The position numbers were made by a program, and so were the translations under genes. The notes under the pieces are model-generated. The model had not been told where the DNA came from and did no database searches. It was given only the letters and a program-made list of their open reading frames with translations. From the NCBI RefSeq assembly GCF_014108865.1, contig NZ_CP053928.1, positions 248,001 through 312,000 of the forward strand: DNA of 64,000 nucleotides, read 5' to 3'. Below, one piece after another: positions 34,113 to 41,874 of the stretch. Numbering within the stretch: the stretch's first letter is position 1; each line of letters opens with the position of its first letter. This stretch comes from Nocardioides sp. WS12 (GTDB lineage: Bacteria > Actinomycetota > Actinomycetes > Propionibacteriales > Nocardioidaceae).

Positions 34113-35335
34113 GGCATTGCGACTTCAGAAAGCTGACACCTTCGCAGTTGGCTGAAGGTGCGCACCACCCACGCAGTGCGATCCGTTCGGTGTGGGCGGG
34201 AGAGCCACTCCTCGGATTCCGCGCTCCAAGGGTAGGTCTCCTCACCGCCGCTCCCGACGATCCATTCGGTAAGCAGTTCCTGGGCTTGGAACGCTTCATC
34301 CGGAGGAGGCTCGGACGGATCAGTCCAAGCAGCGCAAGCGGCCGGTCGAGCTACCAAAATGGCCCCCCTCCGCAAATCCGAGAACGGCGAGTCATCGACG
34401 TTTGTCAGTAGACCGCTTGTCTCCGGCGGTTGGTAGCCCGCAAGCAGTTGTTCGTACCGCTCGGGCATGTTGACTCCGGCGCCCTGTAGCACCTCCGACG
34501 CCGTGGACAGCGCCTGCGACACATCCTCAAGAAACCGCACGTTCGACGGGGCCAGGCACGCCTGAGGAGCCCCCATGCAGGACGTCGGCTTTTCGGAGGA
34601 AGCCGCAAAGCGCTCCGCATTCTCCGTCATCAGCCCCAAGCACGCGCCAATGAAGATGGAACCTGACACGACGGCCGCACCGGCGGCCTTCGCCAAGGTC
34701 TTCCTGGAGCGTCGTCGAGGGACCAAGGCACACGCAATGAGTACCGTCGCCGCAGTCAGCGCGCACACCTGCAGGCACCAAACGCGGGCGTCATACTTCA
34801 AACCGGCGAGTGAACCCGTGACGGGACCTTGGCGCAGCAGGTCCGCAACGGGTCCCGGCCCGAAGGCGCCGACCAGGAACAGCGCAGGGGCAGCGAACAC
34901 AGCTGCAAGTCGATGCGGCCACCACCAGCCGAGAGCGGCACCGGCCATGCAGCAGAAAGCCAGCACGGCCGGACCAATGAGCAGTGCCCACAACGACAGC
35001 GGTCCGCCGTGGTTTGCAAGAAACGTCATCGTCAGCGCCGTCACGCACGTAATGGCGTACACGCCCAGAGCGAGCAGCCAGGCTCGAAAGCCCGACAAGA
35101 CGGGGACGAGCCATCCCCGCACGGATGGGGCGATCAACGGATCGAGTCGTCGTTGGGTGGCGGCAATATAGGCGCCGACGGACCCGGCCAGAGGGGCGGT
35201 GAGTACGGTCGAGCCGGTAACCGTGTCAACAGTCCAGTTCCATTCGCCCCTCCACTGGGCGTCGAAACTGACGAGCACGAACAGTGCGGTCCCGAGTAGC
35301 GGGGCAACAAAGATCCCCCCTGTGTAACGATTCAT
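34094..35335 (-). CDS. membrane protein, likely ABC transporter permease
   Basis: 413 residues. About six transmembrane helices fill the N-terminal 250 residues (IFVAPLLGTALFVLVSF, LLALGVYAITCVTALTMTFL, LLIGPAVLAFCCMAGAALGW, VVSGSIFIGACLGLM). A soluble, probably extracytoplasmic domain of about 150 residues with three cysteines follows. It overlaps the ATPase gene by ATGA, the usual sign of a permease partner. The large external C-terminal domain is unusual and may contact the secreted product of the first gene. Confidence 0.7.
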   Translation of the reverse strand: MNRYTGGIFVAPLLGTALFVLVSFDAQWRGEWNWTVDTVTGSTVLTAPLAGSVGAYIAATQRRLDPLIAPSVRGWLVPVLSGFRAWLLALGVYAITCVTALTMTFLANHGGPLSLWALLIGPAVLAFCCMAGAALGWWWPHRLAAVFAAPALFLVGAFGPGPVADLLRQGPVTGSLAGLKYDARVWCLQVCALTAATVLIACALVPRRRSRKTLAKAAGAAVVSGSIFIGACLGLMTENAERFAASSEKPTSCMGAPQACLAPSNVRFLEDVSQALSTASEVLQGAGVNMPERYEQLLAGYQPPETSGLLTNVDDSPFSDLRRGAILVARPAACAAWTDPSEPPPDEAFQAQELLTEWIVGSGGEETYPWSAESEEWLSRPHRTDRTAWVVRTFSQLRRCQLSEVAMPWAVPQ

Positions 35336-36084
35336 GCAGTCAGTGATCCTCGCAGGCGCATGAACGCCGCCTCATATGCACTGATTCCCGATTCGGCAGT
35401 CACCAGGTCGGCCCCGAGGGTACGCAACTTCTCGAGATCATCATCGAAAACGATTCGGCCAGCCTCAAGCATGACTATCCGATCTGCGATTGGGACCAGG
35501 TCCTCCATTTGGTGACTACTGACGATAGTCAACCTGGTGGGCGGAAATGCCTTGATCAGTTCCCGGACGCGAACGCGTTGCTCTGGGTCCAGGCCTGCTG
35601 TCGGTTCATCCAGCAGCAGGAGGTCGGGGCCACCTAGGAGAGCCTGGCCTAGCAGTAGTCGGCGGTGCATTCCGCCGGAAAGCTGACCGACCTTGCTGTG
35701 GGCCTTGCTTTCAAGGTCGGACGCAACGAGCGCTTCTCGCACCAGACTGCGGCGCTGCTTGCGTGGAAAGCCGCGCATCCAAGCCATGTACGAAAGAAAA
35801 TCCATCACACGGAGCGAACCCGGGATCGCAAGTGTTTGAGGCATTGTGCCGATCCGCATCCGGGACTCCGTGGCCAGCCGTATTCCTTCTTCCCCGAACA
35901 GGCAATACGAGCCTGAGGTCGGCGTTAAGCCAGTGCCGAGGATATTGAGTAGGGTCGATTTCCCAGCGCCGTTGATCCCTACCAGTCCGACAACGCCCGC
36001 ACTCCAGTCAAAGGACACAGAGTCGAGTGCAAGCAGGTTCCCGTAGGAATGGGTAATATCTTTCGCCGAAACGGCGGGATCCAC
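35332..36084 (-). CDS. ABC transporter ATP-binding protein
   Basis: 250 residues. Walker A is GINGAGKSTLLNILG, the signature is VGQLSGGMHRRLLLGQALLG, Walker B is LLLLDEPTAGLDPEQ, and the H-loop is IVSSHQMEDLVP. It belongs to the peptide/drug export class (BcrA/CcmA-like). The GTG at 36084 was chosen, 13 bases after the stop of the secreted protein gene; a longer frame would overlap that gene. It is the second gene of the operon. Confidence 0.88.
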   Translation of the reverse strand: MDPAVSAKDITHSYGNLLALDSVSFDWSAGVVGLVGINGAGKSTLLNILGTGLTPTSGSYCLFGEEGIRLATESRMRIGTMPQTLAIPGSLRVMDFLSYMAWMRGFPRKQRRSLVREALVASDLESKAHSKVGQLSGGMHRRLLLGQALLGGPDLLLLDEPTAGLDPEQRVRVRELIKAFPPTRLTIVSSHQMEDLVPIADRIVMLEAGRIVFDDDLEKLRTLGADLVTAESGISAYEAAFMRLRGSLTA

Positions 36085-36097
36085 GGAGTTTACCAAC

Positions 36098-36568
36098 TCA
36101 GTAGCTAAAGCGCGAGTATACGGACGCACTGCACGGGTCGTTGGAAAACGCTTGAATTTCGCAGATGTTAATCACGCCTCGCACCTCCTCGGAGTCGTAC
36201 CGAAAGTTTCGTGCTCGCGAGTGCTTGTACCACGATGCATCGTTCGTCTCGGTCGTTTGCTTTGATACGTCTTGACACCAAGTTTCAGTAGTGGCAACAG
36301 AACTACAGAGTCGTTTGAACTGAAAATCGGTTTCGACTCGCACGTTGTTTCCGCCCGGCTGCATGTCATATTGCCAAGTAGTACTCATCGCGCTCGTGCC
36401 ATTGCTGTTGTAGAAGTTCCCGTACATCTTGCCGAACTTGGAGCCATCTTCATAGCCGTAGACCGGGCTTGTGGAAGTACTGTCATTCCACTCGGCCATA
36501 GCCGGCGTGGCTGCAGCCAGGCTAATAGCAAGGAGGGCGGCACTACCCGCGAGCGTCTGAATTCGCAT
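36098..36568 (-). CDS. secreted protein of 156 residues, first gene of the ABC operon
   Basis: A clean signal peptide (MRIQTLAGSAALLAISLAAA, cleavage after TPAMA) releases a mature protein of about 131 residues. It is rich in Ser/Asn/Tyr with four cysteines, has a Tyr/Gly segment (YGYEDGSKFGKMYGNFYNS) and ends CSASVYSRFSY. Base composition is less GC-rich than the flanks. It is followed directly by ABC ATPase and membrane genes. This resembles secreted bacteriocin loci such as lactococcin-972 types in layout, but no sequence identity is claimed. Confidence 0.7.
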   Translation of the reverse strand: MRIQTLAGSAALLAISLAAATPAMAEWNDSTSTSPVYGYEDGSKFGKMYGNFYNSNGTSAMSTTWQYDMQPGGNNVRVETDFQFKRLCSSVATTETWCQDVSKQTTETNDASWYKHSRARNFRYDSEEVRGVINICEIQAFSNDPCSASVYSRFSY

Positions 36569-37055
36569 CTTGCGACCTATCTTGAAGCTGTCAAGGGTTC
36601 GGGACTGACATCCTCAGGGGTGTTTACTAGATCTGTCAATAGTGACACTCCGTGCGGAACGATTTGGCATGTTCGTAGTTATATTTAGACAGGTAGAGCA
36701 GCAAGGCGAGGGGCAGTCGTCCTCGAGCATGACGTATCGCTCAGGTGTGCACGCCGTCTCAGCGGCCTACGCGAAGCAGGCACGCATCTAGAGAGAGCCA
36801 GGGGCCGTAATTCGGCGGCTGACAGCGACGTGACCGAGAACGACGTACTTGACCGTGAGCCCGGAGCAGGGGCCGCCCCACGCAGGGGCGAGGACACTCA
36901 GTTCCTCGACACGAGTGAGGAAGCGCAGCGCACCGCCTTGCCCAGTAGGGTAACTCGTCCGATGCTGGCAAGCTGACGTCGCAGCCGAGCGATGGCAAGT
37001 AGTACAGCGTCAGGCACGGTGACTGATTCGCTCGCTCACCTACATCCGACCGCGG
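36569..37055. other. intergenic region with a decayed gene remnant
   Basis: It holds the promoter region of the secreted-protein operon and the degenerate DNRLRE-protein remnant at 36716-36810. Nothing else is recognised. Confidence 0.4.
36716..36810 (-). pseudogene. decayed 3' end of a DNRLRE/RHS-type surface-protein gene
   Basis: About 95 bases resemble the 3' end of the gene at 38772-40397: GTCGTCCTCG, then GCGAAGCAGGCACGCA and GAGAGCCAGGGG in the same order. Small indels shift the frame, so only a relic remains. It marks an earlier copy of the same surface-protein tail. Confidence 0.55.
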
Positions 37056-37694
37056 TTAGCCTCGGCTGGCTGTGGTTGCTTCATCTGAAGGACCGGCGGA
37101 ACCGTCGGTTGCACCAGCCTGCACCGGTGCAGGTTGGCTGCTGCGGCGACGCAGAGCGCGCTTTTCCTGCTTCTGTTCGGTGACGCGCGACAGGTCGTTC
37201 GCGGCGAGCATAAGGTCTTGGATCAGCGTAAGCCGAGAGAACTTCACGACGGCCAAGACAACCAAGCCTTCAGCAACCCAAGCAGCACCGTGCGTTGTGG
37301 ATGAGCGATCAGGGTCCTGCGGGTCGATGGCGAGGCAGACCAATGAAACGACCGCGACCACCCAGAGCCACGTGCCGATGCTGCGAAGCGAAATGCGAAT
37401 GGACCTGCCGTGTGTCCTACGGACCTTGTCGACGACTCCACCAGCTGACGAGACGTACGAACCAACCGCGGTGTTGTTGGTTCCAGCCGCCAGCGCGGTC
37501 ACGGTCGACAGCGCCACATAGATGAAGCCCCTCTGATCCGGCTGGATGTCGTTGGGCCCATTGCCGAGCCAATCGAACCGAAGCGCAACAGCGTGCACAG
37601 CAACGAACGCCAGGCCGATTGCAAGGTCAGGCCACACCCGACCGAGCCACCAGTCGATCGCCTTCGCCACCGGGGTGGGGTTCTGCACGTTCAT
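37056..37694 (-). CDS. membrane protein, four predicted helices, downstream of an unknown protein
   Basis: 212 residues. Hydrophobic segments include LAIGLAFVAVHAVALRFDWL, GFIYVALSTVTALAAGT, IGTWLWVVAVVSLVCLA and WVAEGLVVLAVVKFSRL. A charged, probably cytoplasmic tail follows (EQKQEKRALRRRSSQPAP). It lies 59 bases behind the 306-residue protein gene on the same strand, so the pair is likely co-transcribed. No family is recognised. Confidence 0.6.
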   Translation of the reverse strand: MNVQNPTPVAKAIDWWLGRVWPDLAIGLAFVAVHAVALRFDWLGNGPNDIQPDQRGFIYVALSTVTALAAGTNNTAVGSYVSSAGGVVDKVRRTHGRSIRISLRSIGTWLWVVAVVSLVCLAIDPQDPDRSSTTHGAAWVAEGLVVLAVVKFSRLTLIQDLMLAANDLSRVTEQKQEKRALRRRSSQPAPVQAGATDGSAGPSDEATTASRG

Positions 37695-37753
37695 CGTTCA
37701 CCCGCTTCCTATTCTATGGACGCTACCGACAGGGGGCGATTGAACCTTGCCTT

Positions 37754-38674
37754 CTAGTCGGCCTTGATCTGCAGTCGGTCGGCAGCGCGGCTGATCGCGT
37801 TGATGGCAGAAGGGATCCGGACTTGATGCCCGTCGTCGTCCATGACAGAGACCGTTTCCTTCGTTGCCATCCTGTACTTCACCAGATCGACGAGCTCTCG
37901 GTCAGTCACTGATTCTGGCTCAAAGTCAACCAGCTCCACCTGACCGCTCCTGATGGGTCTACCGATCAGATTGCGACCGATGTCGGCAATGCGTCCCCGG
38001 GTGCTGTCGGTAGCCGAGCTGGATCGGCCACGGACGCGCAGGATCACCTCGACGTCGATCTCAGACCCGAGGTCGAGGTCGCGGCCCAACTGTTGTGTGG
38101 CCGAATAGAGCCCTCCGTTGGGGTCGATGTTCCCCTGATGGATCTGATGGGGATCCAGTCGCACACTGACCATGCGAGCTTCCGAGGAGCCGTCTTGAAG
38201 CATGCCGACCAGTTGATCATCGGTGTACGGACGGACCGAGATCAGGTCATCGAAGAGTTCACCGTCCTTGTTGACCCAGTCGGCAAGGGCTCCGGCACGT
38301 GGTGACCCCTGCGCACCGAGCACCAGTCCGAAGATGTTCGTGCCGGGGATGAACGACAGCACCGAGATTTCTACCCACGGCCTGTTGGCTTGGGTCTCCT
38401 CGTCGAGGATGTCGCCCGACGACTCATCTAGCGACGACGGCGGTTCTTCACGCTCTCGCGCCAAGACAAGGTGACGCGACTCGTTGTGGACGTACACCTG
38501 CGCGTAGTTTCGGACGCCCAGGATCTGGTGACGCAAGTCGGTGATCCCATTGTCTTGCTGACGAACCAGAAGCTCGCCCAGGCAGTCCTGCCAGTCCGTG
38601 GCGAGCATGGGAAGGTCGTTCTCGTCGCATACCTCGAAGAACGCGACCGTCTTCATGGACTTCTTAGTTGCCAT
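37754..38674 (-). CDS. unrecognised 306-residue soluble protein
   Basis: It starts MATKKSMKTVAFFEVCDEND and has alternating strand/helix sequence with no membrane segment. The middle reads YTDDQLVGMLQDGSSEARMV and the C-terminal third VDVEVILRVRG..., with a final positively charged helix. The overall look recalls uncharacterised DUF6731/DUF4747-like proteins found in accessory regions, but I cannot confirm that. It is paired with the membrane protein downstream. Such soluble-plus-membrane pairs occur in abortive-infection systems; here this is only inference. Confidence 0.6.
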   Translation of the reverse strand: MATKKSMKTVAFFEVCDENDLPMLATDWQDCLGELLVRQQDNGITDLRHQILGVRNYAQVYVHNESRHLVLAREREEPPSSLDESSGDILDEETQANRPWVEISVLSFIPGTNIFGLVLGAQGSPRAGALADWVNKDGELFDDLISVRPYTDDQLVGMLQDGSSEARMVSVRLDPHQIHQGNIDPNGGLYSATQQLGRDLDLGSEIDVEVILRVRGRSSSATDSTRGRIADIGRNLIGRPIRSGQVELVDFEPESVTDRELVDLVKYRMATKETVSVMDDDGHQVRIPSAINAISRAADRLQIKAD

Positions 38675-38771
38675 CTGCAACGCACCCGTCAGTTCAGTTG
38701 GATCGGGTCGTAGGGCGTGGCGACCGCGTACCTACGACGAATCAGGCGGAGAGAAAGCACGGCGGACAAGG

Positions 38772-40397
38772 TCAGTCGTCCTCGGCGAGTACGACGAACC
38801 GCTCAGCGGTGCAGACCGTCTCGGCGGCGTAGGCGAAGCAGGCACGCACCTGGAGAGCCAGGGGTCGTGTAGCGGGTGCCTCGAGGGCGGCGTGCCAGGT
38901 GAGCAGGCCCGTGGTGGCACGGCCGGCCTCGTTGGTGACGGTGCCGTCCCAGGCTGCCTCGCCCTGGTCGACCTCGGTGGCCGTCTGCCAGGTCCCCTGG
39001 CCCCAGACCCGCCACTGCAGGGTCGCTCCGGTGGCGCCGGCCGGCGCGTCGACCGACACGGTGAAGTCATCGGCCGAGCTCTCCCACACCGACGGCGACG
39101 TGAAGGTGGGTGCACCAGTGCCGTAGCTGAACGTCACGGTCGCACCCTCGTTTCCGGCCTTGTCGACCGGCACGACCTCGAACGTGTGCCAGCCAGCGGC
39201 GGGCTTGATGGTCGTGCCGTAGTCACCGGATGCGTTCGCACCGACGGCAGGGGCTTCCTGCCCGTCCACGGTGAGGTAGAAGCCAGCCGTGTCTGCCGAG
39301 CCATTGAGGGTGAACTTGGCCGACGCCGGGGTCGGGTTGATCCACTCGCCGTTGGTGAGCGTGTCCGAGGTGATCGTGACCTCGGGAGCGGTCACGTCGA
39401 CCTTGAAGACCTTCGAGATCTTGGCCTTGCTCTTCAACGTGCCGTCGTGGGCGTTGACCGACACGGTGTAGATGCTGCCGTCGAGGAGCACGCCCGCAGG
39501 CATCGTGGCGCTGGCCGTCTCGCCCGACTCGACCGGATCGCTCGCGCCACTCCAGACCAAGGGGGCCAGGACGTTGTTGCCCTTGCGGACCTCGAACAAG
39601 GCGTGCACCGGGTCGCCCTCGGGGTCGGAGAGCTTGGCCGAGAACGTGGGGGTCAGCGAGGGCACGAGGCCGACCACCTCGGATTCGGGATCGACAGCGA
39701 GCTCCTCCGGCGTGGCCGGGTAGGAGTTGTAGGTGACGGTGAGCGTCGCAGCCTTCACAGCGACACCGTTCTCCGCCGAGCGGTACTTGCGGAAACCGGT
39801 CTTGGCACCCTCCTGGACCGCCGCGATCTGAACGCCGTGCTGGGCCGATCCGCTCAGCCACGAGTTCACGATCGCCGTAGCGTCGAACGCGACAGCACCT
39901 TCGGTCGGGCACGCGGCCGCGCCGTACGACTTCACCGAGGTGGCGGCGCCCGTCGTCGTGACCGTGGGCTGCTTGGCCCACGTCAGGCCCGGAACCGTCC
40001 ACAGGCCGGTGACCCGCGAGACCCGGATCGCCGAGCCCGCGCACGACCCGGTTTCGAAGTTGGACAGGGTCAGGGCCGCGCTCTGCACCACCGCATCCGC
40101 GGGGATGTCGGCGAGTGCCGAGTAGTCGAAGTCGAGGTAGGAGCGCGCCTTGGTGATCCCCAGATTGGTCGAGCCGACCCGGAGCTCCGGCGACGTCGCC
40201 TGGCTCGTCGTCTGACCGATGTTGCTCACCCAGGTGTCGCCCGTGAGGTCGAGGGTCACCGTGTGGGTCGACACCGGTTCCTCGAGCGCCGCGACACCCT
40301 GCGCCGGTGACGCCGCTAGGGCTCCCGACGTCATTGCCGCAACGAGACCGATGACGGCCGTCCCGGTGATCGAGCCCAGCCACATACGTCGAGACAT
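38772..40397 (-). CDS. secreted DNRLRE-domain protein (RHS N-terminal-like, no RHS repeats)
   Basis: 541 residues. A signal peptide (ITGTAVIGLVAAMTSGALAA) precedes a DNRLRE domain (residues about 45-205; GDTWVSNIGQTTSQATSPEL, then YLDFD and FRKYRSAENG) and three Ig-like segments. The start at 40397 has GGAGGAC. The sequence closely follows residues about 310-800 of the RHS protein at 41864-48040 (GTWVQN, SPELRVG, KAGN, TFSYGTG). It lacks the RHS repeats and the toxin tail, and stops after RACFAYAAETVCTAERFVVL. It looks like a displaced or ancestral front piece of that system. Confidence 0.78.
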   Translation of the reverse strand: MSRRMWLGSITGTAVIGLVAAMTSGALAASPAQGVAALEEPVSTHTVTLDLTGDTWVSNIGQTTSQATSPELRVGSTNLGITKARSYLDFDYSALADIPADAVVQSAALTLSNFETGSCAGSAIRVSRVTGLWTVPGLTWAKQPTVTTTGAATSVKSYGAAACPTEGAVAFDATAIVNSWLSGSAQHGVQIAAVQEGAKTGFRKYRSAENGVAVKAATLTVTYNSYPATPEELAVDPESEVVGLVPSLTPTFSAKLSDPEGDPVHALFEVRKGNNVLAPLVWSGASDPVESGETASATMPAGVLLDGSIYTVSVNAHDGTLKSKAKISKVFKVDVTAPEVTITSDTLTNGEWINPTPASAKFTLNGSADTAGFYLTVDGQEAPAVGANASGDYGTTIKPAAGWHTFEVVPVDKAGNEGATVTFSYGTGAPTFTSPSVWESSADDFTVSVDAPAGATGATLQWRVWGQGTWQTATEVDQGEAAWDGTVTNEAGRATTGLLTWHAALEAPATRPLALQVRACFAYAAETVCTAERFVVLAEDD

Positions 40398-41070
40398 CCA
40401 AGTCCTCCATCGCCGCCCAAGCGGCCACAGCGGCCACCAGGATGCGAGCCTTCAACGCGCGAGCGCGTGCCGAGTTACGTTGAGACAATAATCAAGGACA
40501 GGTCTAGTCATGGCAGCCGTGGCCGGATGTCAGCAATGCGTCCGACCGGCATCGCGATTCGTCGGCCGCGAGCCGTTCGTCGTCACCTTGGCCCCGCCAC
40601 CTTGTTCCCAACGTTTGTCCACAAGCAACCGGGTTGCTATACGAACGCGTGACGGTCAGGCTGAGCCACCCTGATGGCGACCGGCGGCTCCACTCACCCG
40701 CCTGCGCCGAAATTGGCCGGATATACCTAGCGCACCAACCGCCCCTGCGCGGTCGCCCGGGCAAAGGACAAAGGGCGTGCACAAGCACCGAGCGCATCGG
40801 GTCACCCGCTCCGTTGAACCATGCTGGCACCTGTTCGTGCAACGGGCCCCTTAGCCTCGCGTCCAGGCTTCCGGGGCAGGCTCCTGTCGAGTACGCCACC
40901 GACGGCTGGGTCGGCTGGTACAACAACCGACGCGTGCACAGCTCTCTTGGGATGATGAGCCCAGTGGACTTCGAGCGGGCCCACTACGCGGCCTCAACCG
41001 AGAGCCGCAACCCGCATAGGAGCGGCGGAGAACCTGGGTCGCTTCAAGTTTGCATCCACACCTCAGCGCG
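40398..41070. other. intergenic region containing an IS3 relic
   Basis: The left part is the upstream region of the DNRLRE gene. The right part carries the transposase fragment at 40886-41045. No intact gene is seen. Confidence 0.4.
40886..41045 (+). mobile_element. IS3-family transposase C-terminal remnant
   Basis: The translated sequence EYATDGWVGWYNNRRVHSSL followed by GMMSPVDFERAHY is the C-terminal integrase-core end of IS3 (OrfB) transposases, with W-N-RR-H. The first 200 or more residues and any terminal repeats are missing, so it is not mobile. Confidence 0.65.
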
Positions 41071-41874
41071 TCACCGCTCAAAGTTGACCAACTCGACGGC
41101 ATCAAAACACCACCGCAACCAATACGTGCTCTCGACATCCCAATAGACCGGCACACTCAACCCCATGAGGGTTTCGAACCGATAGCCTTCTACAGCGACA
41201 ATAGCGCGAGGAGTAAAATGCACTGCATCCCAGATCCGCGCGACTGAAGCCCAGTTGACCCGCGCGATTCCTCCTGAATTGCTGCCATGGGCATTTAGCA
41301 GTTCCACCCAGTCTGTCGCTGTCCTTATCGAATGCACCTTTGCATTTGATCCAACCTCAAGTCGCCATGTCGACCATGGACGAGGGTGCAATCCTGAACA
41401 CGAATCATCATCCAGGAAATTCCGCCACATTCCCACAAAGGTGTCAGTCGCTGTTGACGAGTACAGGCCACCGGTCTCTCGCCAACTCGCCGATGCTCCA
41501 GGCCGGATTTCAGAAACAGGTTTGAAATGGTCAGCGCTCGGACGCTGCTCCTGAGGAGGAGCCCACGTAGGCTTTCCAGTCGAAACCCAATGCTGCTGGT
41601 ATGCGCTACTGACTGAAGGAGCGTCAAGCCACGGCGCCCTGTCGCTAAGTGCCTTTAAGAAAGCGGACTCGGCCACGAATGCATCCACGTCCGTTGGGGA
41701 CTTGAAGATCTTCGTTTCGTTGTCCTGCACTCCCTCAGAGCTAATATCTGCGAGGAGAGTTGCAAACTTTCGATTCAATTCGTTTGCACCGTTGGTCGGC
41801 ATCGCGACAAATTCGCAATCAAAATGGTGGACTCGACTCTTTATGTCGGTCAACCCACTCTTGCTATCGTCCAT
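41071..41874 (-). CDS. candidate immunity protein of the RHS toxin
   Basis: 267 residues, no signal peptide or membrane segment. It starts MDDSKSGLTDIKSRVHHFD and overlaps the 3' end of the RHS gene by 11 bases, the usual place for an immunity gene. It is Trp-rich (RAPWLDAP, TWAPPQEQ, YWLRWCFDAV) and its base composition is clearly less GC-rich than the RHS body, like the toxin tail beside it. The function is inferred only from position and composition. Confidence 0.6.
   Translation of the reverse strand: MDDSKSGLTDIKSRVHHFDCEFVAMPTNGANELNRKFATLLADISSEGVQDNETKIFKSPTDVDAFVAESAFLKALSDRAPWLDAPSVSSAYQQHWVSTGKPTWAPPQEQRPSADHFKPVSEIRPGASASWRETGGLYSSTATDTFVGMWRNFLDDDSCSGLHPRPWSTWRLEVGSNAKVHSIRTATDWVELLNAHGSNSGGIARVNWASVARIWDAVHFTPRAIVAVEGYRFETLMGLSVPVYWDVESTYWLRWCFDAVELVNFER

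Noticed and set aside
40634..41146. Complete transposase gene
   Set aside because: Only residues corresponding to the last 50 or so of IS3 OrfB match; the preceding frame is unrelated and no terminal repeats were seen.
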